Assembly: GCA_013398615.1 (NCBI GenBank)
Contig: VZSR01001459.1
Span: 6,733,060 to 6,797,059 of the forward strand
Source: Brachypodius melanocephalos
Taxonomy: Eukaryota > Chordata > Aves > Passeriformes > Pycnonotidae
Length of the DNA stretch: 64,000 nt
Direction of reading: 5' to 3'
Notes under the pieces: model-generated
Told to the model about the DNA's origin: nothing
Seen by the model: only the letters and a program-made list of their open reading frames with translations
The model's database searches: none
In this document: positions 36,906-50,439 of the stretch, piece after piece
Position numbering within the stretch: position 1 is the first letter of the stretch
How the letters are laid out: each line of letters begins with the position of its first letter
Translations under genes and position numbers: made by a program

Positions 36906-38344
36906 AGTGTCAGCTGGTGTCCTCTGGGCCATTACTGGAGCAGCACATTCTCCTGACTCATATGCACACTGAAGTAGTCCTCAGTTTTGGGGGCTGGAAG
37001 CTGCCAAGGGAGGGGAAGGAAATGAATAATTATGGAGCAATCTTTCTTGCTTTATACCTCCGCAAAACAGCTTTGGAATTATTTCTGTGCCAATTGCCCC
37101 ACAAGAACTACATCTAAGGTTCCTGGGAGGAGCAGGGATTTTTTTTTTTTTTTTTAAATAATTTTTGTTGTTGTTTTTAGTGGAATTACTGTTTCCTTTC
37201 AGTGCCATATTAAACAAACTGCCAGACTGCTACCCTGGAGCTCTCTGCAGAGTCCCTCTTACCAAATGCCTGGAAAATTTGAAGACAAATTCCCTCTGAC
37301 TTTCATGGGCTCTTTTACCACCTCGTCCACGCTTTCATCACCCTGCTTATGTTTTCCTGTATATCCCATTACTTTTTACAACAAGCAGGGTGCAGTTGTT
37401 AATATTGATCACCATTCTTCTTTCTCTCACACACAGACTGAGTTCTCTCCCTCTCCCTTTCATCATACAGTTGTCAATCTCTGCTCTTACCCTGGTTTAG
37501 ATACTGTATAAGCTTTTCTTTCTATTTTCTATTATTCAGTAAATGACTCCTCTAGATTGAATCTGTGCTACAAAATCTCTGCAATGTGCTGGTACCTGAA
37601 GTTCCCCTTAATTCTTCCAGTGCTGTGGTTTCCAAAGCTTTGCTCTCTTGCCATGGCTTTATACTAGTGCAGCATTTCACACTGTTCCCTTAGAGGATTG
37701 CTTTTCTCAGCTCCTCCAGCAGTGGAAAGGTTTCTTTCCAAAATATCCATGGTTCTTCTTGGCATCCAGGTGCCTGTAGCACATTACAGTGAATGGGGGG
37801 AAATAAGTCAGTTGTGAGCTGCAGACAAATGAAAGGGTTGTGCCAGCCTTCAAATCACCAGAGCATCTAAATGTCTGTTAAAAATAATAATAAGCACTCT
37901 CTCAGCAAATGTAGTACTCAAAAAACTATTTGATTTTAATCAAATGAGAACAAAGGCAGTACACAGTGGCTCCCATTCATCTCAAGGCATCTTAATTCTG
38001 ACTCCAAATATTGCTGAAAGCGAGATGAATGGGAATTACTGACACCACTGGCAGAGTCAGCTCTTGGCTCCTGATCACTCTTAAAGCAGCTCAGACTGAT
38101 GCCCACCCATCACAGGGTTTTAAGGGAAAGCATGTGCCTTGGAGTAATAGAGACTTTAATTTCTTAATTTAAATATGTAGAATTGAGCCCCCATCTTCCT
38201 CCAATCTTAAAAACTGTTTTGACATGTGCGTCTGTCCCATATTCCCTAATACCTACCTGGTAGGGGAGCCAGCATGACCAGCCAGGTGGTATTCCCAGGA
38301 CAAGGCTCATCCCCTGCTCTCCACTTGTGCTGGGTTTTACACTG
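36906..38344. other. Intergenic, no feature recognised
   Basis: A T16 run lies at 37140-37155. The remainder is AT-rich without a recognisable repeat or gene. The frames at 36981-37217 and 37266-37511 have no domain. Confidence 0.5.
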
Positions 38345-38440
38345 AAGCTGGACTAGATGGACATCGTAGGACCCTTCCAAGTGAACTACTTCCATTCCAT
38401 TCCATTCCATTCCATTCCATTCCATTCCATTCCATTCCAA
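38345..38440 (+). mobile_element. CR1-like 3' end with expanded (TCCAT)10 tail
   Basis: A short CR1-type end, 'agctggactagatggacatc' then 'gtaggacccttccaagtgaa', is followed by ten perfect TCCAT/ATTCC units (38391-38440). CR1 tails are normally a few 8-bp ATTCTATG units, so here a 5-bp variant has expanded into a microsatellite. On the minus strand it encodes a chance MEWNG repeat. Length variation between individuals is likely. Confidence 0.85.
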
Positions 38441-40094
38441 TCAATAAGGAGCTGCAACCATTTCTACACAAAACATTGCAGCTGACCCTGAACACCCAAC
38501 CCAGACATGTCACACACTCCAAGAACACTCTCACCTCACCTCCAGATTCACCTCTGCTGACTGGGACAGGTCTGGGCCCTCTGGGTGTGCAGTCTGCCCT
38601 GAAATACACTTGGGAGGTGGAAGGATGCTTGCAGTTTGGGATCCAGGTGAAATAAGTGGAAGAGCAACCAGGCAAAAATAACATTGAAGCTGCTTGGACC
38701 ATGCTGTGCATCAGCAGAAGAGGAATCCCACTGAGCATTCCAGCCAGATCTGCCAGGATGGGATCCCACTCAGCACTGAGGAGTCATTTCCAAAGCCACT
38801 GAATTTCTCTGTGCTCAAATGAAAGCAATGCTTGTGGGCTATAAACCACAAGTCCAACCAGTAGTTGGATTTTACGATATCTGTGTTGCTTATCAAACTT
38901 CTGAACTCTGTGAGAAATATGAGAAACACATGTGAGAGTTGCTCGTGAATATACAACGAAATTGTTCCTTTCTGGGAAGCAGAGATGCTTATCAAATAAA
39001 TGAATAAAACAAAGTATTCCTTCTTAACATGGAACTTACATCTTTAATAAATATCAGCCTCATGTTCTCATGAGAATCTTATTATACAACTTCCTTCACT
39101 GATTCATGTATTAATACCATTTTGTATTAAGCTGGTACATAATTGATGATATGGAAGTGTTTTCACATAACAACTCCTTCAGTGCATAATATAACCCACT
39201 TATCATATTTTCAGCTCAAAATTCAGAAAGTTCACGCATGCATTATACACTGAAATGAACACATTAACTGTATAAAAGTACAGTATATCATTTGCAAATT
39301 GCATGCAAACCAAAGAAAATACACAATGCTAAATGCTGACTTTGATACAGCTCATGTTGAAAGGCATAAATCAGCTAATAGAAAAGAAAAAAAAAAAGAG
39401 AGAGCTCAGTGGAATGAAAAAATCTCCTGCAGGAAACCAGACCCGACCTAGTGATTTGGGGGCAACCTGTGTCCTTTATGGCTGTGATTAACACATATGT
39501 TACCTGTCAGAGACAGGACTCTCCCCCAGAAAAACAGTCCACTGTCTTTGAGCACCACTCACTAGAAGCAGGTGAAACCCCTGAAGAGATTTGACTCTTA
39601 GGTTTAGAACATTATTGTTTTGTCTTGTATTCTTTGGCCTGGATTTGCTTAACAGGATTCAGCAATATTTCAGTATCTAATGTGGTAAAATTACCTAAGG
39701 CTGAGGAGGTTGCTCAGTTTTATAAAAGCTATTTAAAACCAAGCCCAGGAAGACAGAGAAGGAAACCAAACAGCACACCAGGGCAGTGACAGCGTGGACC
39801 AACACTCCCTGTATTGACTTACAAGCTTTTCATCCCTTGGAGCTCATTTTACAGCTGCTCAGGCAAAACCAATATTGGAGAGCTCTCTGGAATAAGCTCA
39901 CTGATAAAAAAGATGATGGTTTGCAGGAGGAACACGTTTCCACTTCAGCCACATGCAAACACAGGGAGAGTTCATTTCTGTGCTGCTGCTGTGTCCCAGC
40001 CCAGCAAAGGGACCCTGTCAGATGCCACCACTTGTCATGGACTTGTGCCAGCACAGGAGTTTCCGTACACTGTTCAATTCCCTGTTATCTCCAC
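38441..40094. other. Intergenic; AT-rich block 38.8-39.4 kb
   Basis: After the CR1 tail, the block 38800-39380 is AT-rich, non-repetitive and of the kind often found conserved near developmental genes. An A12 run lies at 39386-39397. No gene is recognised. The frames at 38337-38995 and 39786-40137 show no domain. Confidence 0.45.
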
Positions 40095-40357
40095 AAGGAG
40101 AAATGGCTTTAAACTGAAAGTGAACAGGTTTAGGTGAGATATTGGGAAGAAATTCTTCACACTAAGGGTGATGAGGCGCTGGCACAGGGTGCCCAGAGAA
40201 GCTGTAGCTGCCCCTGGATCCCTGGAAGTGTCCAAGGCCAGGTTGGACAGGGCTTGGAGCAGCCTGGGATAGTGAAAGGTGTCCCTGCCCATGGCAGGGG
40301 ATGGAACAGGATGGCCTTTAAGATCCCTTCCAACCCAAACCATTCTATGATTCTATG
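40095..40357 (+). mobile_element. CR1 LINE 3' end, well preserved (sense)
   Basis: The best CR1 copy in the window. It contains 'aaatggctttaaactgaaag', 'gggaagaaattcttcacact', 'cagggtgcccagagaagctg', 'ggatccctggaagtgtccaa', 'ggccaggttggacagggctt', 'ggtgtccctgcccatggcag', 'cccttccaacccaaaccatt' and a two-unit ATTCTATG tail. It is 5'-truncated at about 260 bp from the end. High similarity to the consensus suggests a comparatively young insertion. The minus-strand frames at 40074-40456 are read through the repeat. Confidence 0.97.
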
Positions 40358-42034
40358 TTGCACCATTAAAAATATAACAGTACTGAACCTCCTGGCTCTT
40401 CCCCCTCCACCACAACACTGACTCATCACATCTCTGCTGCTAGAAAAGGTGCTCAAGACCCTGGAGGTTCCCTTGCAGCTCCCTTGGGCAGGTGGCGAGC
40501 CACATTACCTGACCTTTTAACTCCCTCCCCTCAAAATGACCTCTCACTTTCCAACCCCAGGGCTCCTCTGGGCACTGAAACAAGCCTTGCTCAGCTGATC
40601 CATTATTAATCCAGCATCATCACTATGTCTGGGACTTTGAGTCCAAGGCAGAAATAAAAAGACAGCAGCACAGGCAGCCTGGGAGCACAATCAGAACAGT
40701 GTTTGTAATTTAATAGAGCTACCTGGAGTAACGCTATAATCTCAAACAGCCTTCATGAGTTGTTCAGAGAGAGATTCCCTAAATCCTCAAATCAGCTACA
40801 AATATATAGTTGCATTACTACCATGGATTTAAGTGCCTTTGAAGTCAATAGAGAGATTCTTATGGATTTTTTTACAGGCTTATGTGGTATTTACATACAT
40901 ATACACACATAGAAATCCATATATATATACATATATATATAAATATATATAAAAATAAATATATATATATTTTAAAATATATGTATATATAAAAATCTCC
41001 CTAGGGGGTTAATCTGGATTGAGAGTCCTTGAGGAACTCTGAGACCCTAAGGAAAGGCACAGTCAGAAAGCTCTCTGTCTGTAGGGCTTTATTATACTGT
41101 CTTTTGAGCACAGTTTTTATTCCATTAACCACCATCTTTCCTTCCTTTAGCCAAGGCAAGAGTTGTCTCTATTCTGTGATGTAGACATCACCATCTCAGA
41201 GTATGTTCCCAAGGAGGCCAATTTAAACACTGGCAAGAAAATCACCCATTCCATTTGGACAGGGAAAAAATTATATTTTTTCCAGCTGGAAAGGGAAAAA
41301 AAAAAATCCTGCCGTGTAATCTTAATCAGGTTTGCTGGACAAGTCAGGGAAAGACAGGGGATTTGCCAAAATGAGGATCAAAATGATGGGAAAAGGTACC
41401 TGAGTTTTATTTGCTTGTGGTTTTCCCAAGCCCCTGGTGTTCCCTTGGTGCAGAAGCAAGGCCAGTGGGATGCTTGCATGACCTGCACACATCCACCCAC
41501 CTGCAGGCATGCATTTTCCACACCCAGCAAGTATTTCCATATAGGGAAAGGGTTGAAGACTTGCCCCTTGTATTTCTTGCAAGGTTAAAGGACCCAGAAA
41601 CTTCTCTGGTGCCCTGTCAGCACTTGGCTCAGTGCCCACCCAGGATTGAGTTTTAGGACTGCTCATCAGGGCCTGTGCCTGTTGCTATTGGCAGCTTGGC
41701 AGAAGACCCATCCTCAAACATTGAGTACTTGAAGCTCAAAGGAACTCAAAGGTTTTTTGGGGTGTCTTAGCAAGGTGCTGGAGGTTTTTCTAGCACCTGT
41801 GCTCAGCTTTATCTTTTGTTTCTGTAACCTCTATTATTTTAAACTTACTGAACCTTTTTCTTTTACCAAACACACCCAAAGAGCTGTCTTGCTAATTAAT
41901 AAGGCATTTCTCTGCAAGGGCTGGACCCTCACAGGTGCATGGGACAGCGCCATACCCACTGCCACCAGAGCCACCAAGACAAAATCCTCTCACACTTCTT
42001 CCCACCGTGCTCCCTCAGTCCAGCTTCCCACACA
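40358..42034. other. Intergenic, contains AT-rich simple repeat
   Basis: No gene is recognised. An AT-rich (TA/CATA/AAATA) simple repeat lies at 40890-40995. The frames at 41163-41666 and 41757-42260 have no domain, and the latter runs into the CR1 copy downstream. Confidence 0.5.
40890..40995. repeat. AT-rich simple repeat
   Basis: Alternating TA with CATA and AAATA interruptions for just over 100 bp. It is a simple repeat, probably unstable in length. Confidence 0.88.
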
Positions 42035-42275
42035 CCTCACCACACTGTTCACCCTCTCAGTGAAGAAATGTTTCCTAATATCCAATCTTAATCTCCTCTT
42101 CCTCAACCTGAGGTCATTTCTTCTTATCCTATTACTTGTTCCTGGGAGAGGATGCTGCCCCCCACCCTGCTACAACCTTTTTTTAGGGAGTGGGAAGGTC
42201 CTCCCTGAGTCTGCTTTTCTCCAGGATTATCACCCCAGCTCCCTCAGCTGCTTCTCATAAGACTTTTCAGGGCAG
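42035..42275 (-). mobile_element. CR1 LINE fragment (antisense)
   Basis: Reverse-complement CR1 lacking its last 150 bp. It contains 'ctcagtgaagaaatgtttcc', 'taatatccaatcttaatctc', 'aacctgaggtcatttcttct', 'tatcctattacttgttcctg', 'ggagaggatgctgcccccca', 'gcttttctccaggattatca' and 'ccccagctccctcagctgct', 'tctcataagactt'. The order is exactly that of the CR1 region upstream of the 3' end. As at 24.2 kb, the 3' tail is missing, implying later deletion. Confidence 0.93.
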
Positions 42276-45200
42276 TTCATCCCAGGGCTGTGTCCTGTGC
42301 TGGATTCTGCAGTCAGGAGCATGGGGCACCTTTGCAATCCTCTCTCTGCTCCCAAAACCCTGCCCCAATGCAGCCCCCCTGGAACAGATCCTCTCCCAAT
42401 CTTCTCCCCCCACATCCCTGCTCACCACCAGTTTCAATGCACAAATCCCAACCTCTGCACTTGCTGGAATAATCTTGTGTCATGTTCACAGAGATCAGAC
42501 AGGATTTATTTCTAGATGAAACTCGGCTGATAATACAAAGCAAGTTATTAATCCACTCAGACCAGCCATCTAACACCCAAAGCCTGTTACTCTCACTGGC
42601 TGGAAGGAGATATTTGATTGAATCAGGAGGGTCTTTTAGCTCTGTCTTCTTGTTTGAGTTAGAAGCTGCTTAAAAATGTGTAGCCAGGGTTTGTGTCCCT
42701 GCATCCACCACCTGGCTGTTGGCTCTTTGTTCCTGGTGACTGAAGCTGTGAACTGAGCCTTTGCAGTAAGAACAGGAACAAAAGTCAGGATTCAAGTTCC
42801 CTCTGCTATACTTTCATTTAGGATCCCAGGACTAGAAATAAGGCCAATCCTGATTAATCATGTAAATTTTTTTTGTCTTGAATATTCATTAAACATCTCT
42901 TCCTTTGGGGCTCTGAGCTCTGTTTCCATGCCTCTCCCTGGTTATGGCTCACCAGCTCTCTGTCTCCTCTATCCCAAGCTGAAATCCCCCACTACCTCCC
43001 TGTGTTGTCCCATTTTTCAGCCTCTCCCCAAGGACAGCCCTGTTCTTGGGATCATGGCACATCCCCACACCCCTGCCACGGTCCCCAAGGGACAGCCCCA
43101 TGCCCACAGGCTGGGCAGGATGCAAGGCAATACCCTGCAGCATTTGCTGATCTTCTGGTCATGAAAAAGCTGCACCTTAAGAGTTTGGGGGGGTACAGAT
43201 GCTTTGAAGATTGGTGTAGCTTCTAACACTTGTGGTTTTGCACCTCTGTGCTGAAAAAATCTGATTTCTCCATAGGAATGGTTTAGATCTGTCAAAACTC
43301 TGTGTTTAGCTGCTGGTTTAACCAGCAGGGACTGGATTTTCTCTCCTTTTCTGTCAGAGGGTTTGATGAGAGGACTGGTATCAAGAGGATCAGCCAGAGA
43401 GTGATGATAATGCTTTTAGCATCTGAGCCAAAGCCCACTGCCTTTTGTGAAAGCCTTTTCACCGACATCAGTGGGGTTTGATCAGCCCTGTGCCTCACAC
43501 AGGGCTGGGCAGGCTTCGCTTTGAACACAACTTCAGCATCAGACACCAAAGTTTCCAAAGGCCACCAAGTGGCCCGGTCACAGAAGTTTCAGAACAGGCA
43601 GGGCAGCCAAGGGAGAAAAGAATTATTCTCTTTCCCTATGCTTTCAGTTCCTTAAACACCTTTCTCATGCCTCTCCCAATATATTTCTTTTTCAAGTATT
43701 CCCCAGCATCTCCTAAAGCATCCAAAAAGAAAAAAAAAAAAAAAGACATCGACTCGTTTTTAACAGATAGAGGTAAAACCCAAAAGATTTTGTATAAATA
43801 AACAAATAAATATGAAACAAATAAATATGAAACATATAAATATGAGGGGAGTGAAGAAAGTAAACACAAGAAAAGATGATTAAATGCTTTGAGGGGCTGA
43901 CAGGAAGGCATTAGTTTAACTCCTCTCTCACACAGCCTGAAATCTGCTAAACGCACGGAACGCGATTCTCCCCGTCTCCATTTATTGCATTATGCATAAA
44001 CTCTGCTATCCAGGGAGCTGAGCAGATCCTGACACGCTGTGACAAGCTGCCAAAGTTTCTGCAAACAGGAGGCTCCTGAGCAGCCTCACTAAACGAGGAC
44101 AGCCCACACGTGCTCCTAATGAAGCGAGCGAGGAGCTGTGCCCAAAATCTGCCTCCCTGGGCATGCCAGGAGCAAATGGGGGATGGAAAAGCCTGGCACT
44201 GGGAGCAGCACTGGAGCAGTGGATGTGAACTTCCACACCTCCCGACAGCCGTTGCTGCAGCTTTAAATCAAAAATTAAATGAGCATTCTCCAGCCTGTGA
44301 CCATCCAAGGATTTAAACTCATTAAGATGCTGTTTGACTCCACGTGTTTTTTGGGGGGCGAGAGCACGGTCTCATTTCTCTCTTAGGTTTTCTGCCTGGT
44401 TACACACTAAAAACCGAAAGCTAATTAGCAGCTTGCATAAAATGCAGGAGGGAGGAGGGAAGGTGTGACACAGACAGGTGGCTGTCACCAGGGAATGTCT
44501 CTTCCCATAAATGCTGGTGCCCATTCACAGGCTCCAGAAAAACCTCATCCCTAAGAAAATAAATGGCAGCTGCAAAGCACGTGGTGTGTGCTCTGCTCCT
44601 CCTCAGCAGCCTCCCCTTTGCACCCCCAGTTAATTAAAGCTTTGAGGGATAGCAGCCCATAATCATGGACATGCAAACTCATTTCTCTTTAAATGACACC
44701 TGGCTAACGGTTGGGTCTTACCGGAACGATTTTCAAACAAACAAGCTCTGAAACTTAAAAGGAATCTTAAACTCCATTAAATAATACAGTTCCTTCACAG
44801 GGATTTCTCCTGGGAAGGGATGTCTTCGATTCAAGTGCCATGTTATGACAAGCATGACAGACTTGATAGCGATCTGTTCCAACTCATGACATTGCTTAAA
44901 TTAGGTTAGATAGAATCTGCACAGGCTTTCCAAGGAAAGCTCCTCTGGCTGAAAGCACTATTATTTTTGTTAATGGCAGTGAATTATGATTTTCTTCTCC
45001 TAGGAGTCATAAACTGTGTTTCCACACAGTACTACATCATGTAATGTATGTAATACATGATTCCTTACTAGGGGTGGAAACTGCTACATTTGCATACATT
45101 AGAGCCAGAGCTGTAATCAGAATGTGTTTTCCAGCTTCCTTCATTAAATATTTATGGCCTTCTTTCCCACTTTCCCCTCTGCTGCACATGTCACTCCTTG

Positions 45201-48200
45201 ACCTGGTGTCCTGCTCTGTCTCACTCAGACTGGGGAAGGGCTGGCACTCGTGGCTCCTGTTGCTCTGCAGACACCCAGTGCCTGCCTGGCTCTCAGGCTG
45301 CTCTCTGAGCCTCACTCTCTGCCAGGCACATGCAGCCACAGCCTCAGCCGTGTGGGAAGGCAGATGGAGGCAGAAAGCAGCTCCACTCCACTGCTGTGGG
45401 CTCAGGAGCACATCAGGCCAGGCAGCTGCTGACAGCGCCCTTGCAGGCAAACAAGGGGGTTTTGAGGTTGTAGCAACACCTGAGCGAGCTTGAAAACATC
45501 CCAGGCAGCAGCTGACAGGGTGGAAAGGCACAGGGTGATGCCTTCAGAGCTTTGCCTCTGTGCTCAGTGCATGCCATACGGTTATTTCCGAGGGCTCAGA
45601 TCTCTAAAGGTGCTCTTGGGCTCCTAAATCCCTGATGCTTCTCTCAGAAATCCTGTTCAACAGTCCACCAAGCAAACCCATGCTTGTATTCTTCCACAGC
45701 TTTGACAGTTCACACCCCAAACTTAAAATGAGTGCAAACATAGATGATAGATTTAAAGGATTTGTTCTGAGCTCACATGAGCATACCTGTTTTCCCATCA
45801 AGACAAAGCAAGGCAGGAGACTGACACCCATTTGTGATTTGTAGAGGGGGTGGAGGCCACCTGAGCAGTCTGGACAAAAGGAAGCAGCAAGTGCACTGAT
45901 TTTGATGCCACGTGTGAGCACACAGCAAAACAGCAAAGCTGGAGGACTATGAGAAAGCTCAAGGAGCAGAAGAAATCCAAATTGCTTTTGAATGCTATGA
46001 AACAACAAGAAATATATAAAGTTACAAGAAAAATGCTTGGATCTCAAGCACACAAACCCACACTTGGTCCATTTTGCTAAATACAGTGTCTGCAACTTGT
46101 GTCACAGCACATCTCCAGATAAAGTTTGTGCAAGTGCCTGAGGTTAGGGACAAAATGAGAGATGGATGGGATTCTTCCCCGGCTCCTGAGGCACTCAGAC
46201 GCTGGCAGAGGTGGTGTCTCTGATCAGGGACGTGCTCCCAAGCACATTGGTGCTGATCAAAACACGAGCAGACCTTCCTGATGTCCATCACTCTGGCAAG
46301 GCTCAGCCAGGTTAAGAGGAGCTTTCACATCCACGTGTCAAAAGCCCACAGTAATAACAGGCTGCACATTCAGAACTGAATTATTGCCTGTGCCAGGAGG
46401 TTAGAGAGGAACCAAGAGCATTCCTTACCCACTCAAACCAATTTAAGCTCAGGTTGCCAGAGTGACACGTTGTTATTTCTTAGCTGAGAGATCACTCAAG
46501 GCAAAGCTGAGCCCTGCAGGCAGCCTGTGGGCAGGGACAGGGGCTCTGAGTGAGGCTGCAGAGAGAGGGAGCACGGCAGGTTAGAGGCCACTGTCACCAA
46601 AAGGACACAAAAAGATCCCTGTGCTGCCACAGAGAAACATTCTCTGCCTCTGAGCAGATTGATGGCTGGGCTGCCAGGGAAGAGCTGCCTTTAATGGCAA
46701 GGAGCAGAGGGTGGGTTAAAGAGTGAGGTTCCTGAGGAGTATGTGCTACTCCAAGGGTTTTAATACATGGCCAAAGATGTACTTACAGCTAAAAGATGAC
46801 TAGGTGCCTAAAAATGCATGTGGGACCAGATCTCTGAGGAAGAAAGCTTTTTTCCCAGGATGGGATTAGAGGGATTTCCAAGTCCTCCCAGCCAAGGGAA
46901 GTGCAATGACAGGAGCGTGGCACCTCTTTGCTTCTTAAAATTGCAGAAATAGCTCTGAAGAACTGCTCCTTGTGCTGAAAAACAGTTGCAAAACTATAAG
47001 GGGAAAACAAATTTTTAAAAGGATGTTGCAATCCCTGTGCCATTGGGACAGGCACAAAGCAAAGAGTGCCAGGTGGTTCTACCTCCTACATTTGAATTGG
47101 GGACAAGTTCATGGTAAAAAAAAAAAAATACAAAAAGCATCTTGAAATAATTCTGGCCTCTCTCTTCCCACACGAGACACTAGTCACAATTATCTAATAA
47201 TTGTGTTACAGCCCTTTGCCATCCTGAGAAGGACAGACGCTGTCACTCTGCTGCTGCACTCATCCTGGAAAATCATTCATGTAATGCAAATAAGGAAGGA
47301 ACATGTTTTAAAACACTATCTAAACTCACAGTCCTTAAAGTTGGAGGAATCACACACCACTGAACAGACACAGGTTCTGAGTTCCCCCCCAGCTCAGGGC
47401 AGATGCCCCTGCAATCCCAAAATCAGGGAAAATTTGCTATTGTATTGGGTCATGGTTCTTCAGCTGTTAACCAGCAGACTGCAGTGCTGTTAATCTAAAA
47501 TCTTTCTAAAAACAACATTATTTTCAAAGAGAACTCTATATTTATGGCTGATAAATGTCATTTGATCATTTTTGTGAAATTAAATTTAAGTTCATACTGC
47601 CTGCTCTCCAAACTACTCAATAAAATTACACTTAAAGCAAAAATTATATAAATCATAGACAAACTGATACACTCCTTACCCCTTAAAAATACTGCATGGG
47701 TATTATCTAACCATGATATATGCAAACAGGATGCAAATTAAATAACAGTGGGTGTGGTAAATATGCAAATTCCAAACCCTCCCCAGTCCCAATTTCCCCT
47801 TCATGAACTGCCTACAGCTCTAACTCAGAATTTATGAACCTCTCAGCCTCTCTGTCATGGGAATGAGGCAAAAAGAATGAAAAAATGAGACAAAATCAAC
47901 CTGCTGCCTTGGGCCCTGCTCCCACCCAGGGGTTTGGCCACCCAAGGAAGTGAAGATGGCCAACCAAGGTGAGGCACAGGAAGGTGTGGGAATCATGAAA
48001 AATCCCATGGCCAGTGGGCACCTGAAGCTTTCTGCGTTGCCCAGCAGAGAGCTGAGAAGCTGAGGGCTGGAATCCCCACCTGGAAAGCCCCATGGACAAG
48101 GAGCTGCCCCGCTGCTCCCTGCAGCAGCTCACCTGAGGGCACACCTGGCCAAGGGGCAGCCCTGCAGCTGCTGTGCCCCTCTGACCCACTGTGCCCCAGC

Positions 48201-50297
48201 CCTCACACTTCCACCAGGCAGGTCTCGCTTCCCCACAGCACAAATTGCTTCCATCAGCATCTCCCCACGGCTCTCAGCGCAATCTGTCTCCTTGTTTTCC
48301 AGCAGTAATGTGAAATGACAAATTCCATGAAGAACTCTATCACACCTCTACCTAGAGGGGATTTTTTTTTTTATGCTGCTAAGGCCTGAGTGCCTGGTTT
48401 TAATTTTTATAAAAGCAGAGCCTAGAAAATATTCCCTGGTTCAAACCAAATTGATATTTTGGAGAGCTTTCACTGCTGAGGTGAGAACTGGCAGTAGAAA
48501 CGACCTTGGGACACACAGGTCAGTGTTTTTCTGGAGGAGACATGAAAGTCATCCTTTTGTCTGATCTGCCTGCCACTGACACAGGACATCACCACACTCA
48601 CCCAGCACTGAAGGGGAAATGCCAACAGCTCGAGTTGAGCCCTGTATTTCAAACCCAGCCTCTCCAACACCGGTCCCAGGGGAAGATTTTCCATATGCTA
48701 GATGACAAAGCATTGCAAGTGTTCTCCTCCATCTCTCCCAATACTTGAAGGCCTCCCCACCTTTGATTCCCTTTAAAATTTTCTTTTTCAAACCTTTATT
48801 TGAGCTTTCTCCCAAAGGCTGTGGGGTCTTTCACCCTGTGACAGCCTCACTGTGTTTTTCTCAAGAGCCTTCCAGTGCCTTCCTTTCCCTCCAGGGCCCT
48901 CACCAGGGAACCAAGGCATCACTTTTAGTTTCAAGAGACTCAATAACAGAGGATCTGTCTGCCAAACCTGCCAGACTCAAACTTAACAGAGTTTTCCTTC
49001 ACAATTTCAAAAGCAATAGGATACAGCAGCCCCAGAGCCTTTCCTTCACCTTCCTCCTTTCTAACTCACTCTACAAAAGGAAGTTGGGTATTTTGCACTC
49101 CTTTCTTGGACTCACTGAGTTTGTCATCAAGACCTTCCTCTGAGGACAAACCTAAAGACACACCTAAAGGACAGAAATGAAGGTTTTCCTTATCTCACTG
49201 ATGGGGGATTTGGAGAGGGAACAGAGCAAAACTCACGAGACAGGTCTGTAAGTCTGTCCAGTTCAGTTCCAGGGCTCTCAGCTCTATCTCAGCTCTCACA
49301 GCCCTGGCCACTGAGTGAATTTGCTGAATGCTGCTACATTTTCTGCTTTTATTAGACCTTCAAAAGCCACACATCCTTCACAGTCACAGCCACGTAGAAA
49401 GGAAACTTAGTACATAAAGCAGAGACAGGGCTCAAAGAACAGAGGATTAAATAATTAATTTTGGTTCTGAGAAAGCACCTGAAAGAAGCACAAATGAGAG
49501 CCTGCTTTTTAGTTCAAACTCAGTGAAGGCAAACTTTATGTTCCTGGAGACTGGGAAAGTTGCCTTTTCCCCTGTGAACACCTTTTGGAGATAGCACAGC
49601 TTCTCTGAGTCTAGAGTAGCCTGAAAATTTCTGCATGAGAAAAAGGTATTTGAAGAGGAAATCAAGGAAAAATGCAGCTTTGAGCACAACATGCTTGAAG
49701 CCCCATCCACTGCAAATAGAACACCCTAATTTGTGCCTGCAAACCTGGGAGTAACACGATGATCAAAGGCAGTGTCTGATAGTGCAGTACTTGGGACTTG
49801 TTCCTGTCTGTTCTGTTCCCACCTAATTATCCCTTCCTGAAGTGAATGGAAAATAGTTTCATCTGTTTTTACAAAGCTCTTTCCATCGAATTAGTCAGTG
49901 AGGTACATGGTGCAGTTACTGCTGGTAAAACCTACACCTAGGAACAACAGAGGACAGAAAAACCATCTCAGCATCTTGTTTCCTTATTTGACAAATTCAG
50001 CCGGCTCCTGCAAGGGGAGGTAGGAAAAAAAGTGTGCAGGAAAATGCTCAGCAGACATCACCTTCCTGTGGCACACAGGTGCCAGGATGGTGCTGCACAC
50101 ACAACACACCAACCCCTTTATCCCTGCTGATAGAAACAAACAAACCAAAAAACACCCCAGCACCTGTCTCTCTCCCCATCCTCTCTCTGCCCACAGGAGC
50201 ACAGATTTTCCATTACTGATGGGCAAAGACCACCAGGGCTGCTGTCACAGAGGAAGCCCTTCCAAAACTCTGTAGGGAATGCTTGCTCATGCCACAT
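42276..50297. other. Intergenic, no gene recognised
   Basis: Eight kilobases without a supportable gene. Simple repeats are an A18 run near 43732-43744 and a 15-bp tandem repeat at 43802-43846. GC-rich parts (42.9-43.1, 44.0-44.3, 45.2-45.5, 47.9-48.2 kb) generate many overlapping frames on both strands, the longest being 163-164 codons on the minus strand at 45037-45531 and 45604-46095. None has a domain. ATGCAAAT-type octamers occur at 47.7-47.8 kb in an AT-rich block. Confidence 0.5.
43802..43846. repeat. 15-bp tandem repeat, 3 copies
   Basis: Three consecutive units of ACAAATAAATATGAA type. The first two are identical and the third differs at two positions. It is just downstream of an A-rich tract. 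Confidence 0.9.
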
Positions 50298-50397
50298 NNN
50301 NNNNNNNNNNNNNNNNNNNNNNNNNNNNNNNNNNNNNNNNNNNNNNNNNNNNNNNNNNNNNNNNNNNNNNNNNNNNNNNNNNNNNNNNNNNNNNNNN
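50298..50397. other. Assembly gap (100 N, true size unknown)
   Basis: A conventional 100-N run. Its right edge meets a 40-bp sequence that occurs again 1.7 kb downstream, so a repeat is the probable cause of the break. Confidence 0.98.
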
Positions 50398-50399
50398 CA

Positions 50400-50439
50400 C
50401 TGTCAGGTGACTGCAGGATCAGATGCCAATAAAACAAGT
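50400..50439 (+). repeat. 40-bp exact direct repeat, copy 1
   Basis: A 40-bp sequence starting CTGTCAGGTGACTGC and ending CCAATAAAACAAGT, identical to 52128-52167. It starts two bases after the 100-N gap. It contains an AATAAA near its end, which would suit the 3' end of an LTR or a transcribed repeat, but I do not recognise the family. Similarity stops at the right end of both copies. Confidence 0.9.

Noticed and set aside
40074..40456. Minus-strand frames of 89-99 codons
   Set aside because: They run through the antisense strand of a CR1 3' end, and the same pattern appears at the CR1 copy near 6.4 kb.
45037..46095. Two minus-strand frames of 163-164 codons and overlapping plus-strand frames
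   Set aside because: Several frames of similar size overlap in different phases, with no domain, no splice-bounded pattern and no recognisable homology.
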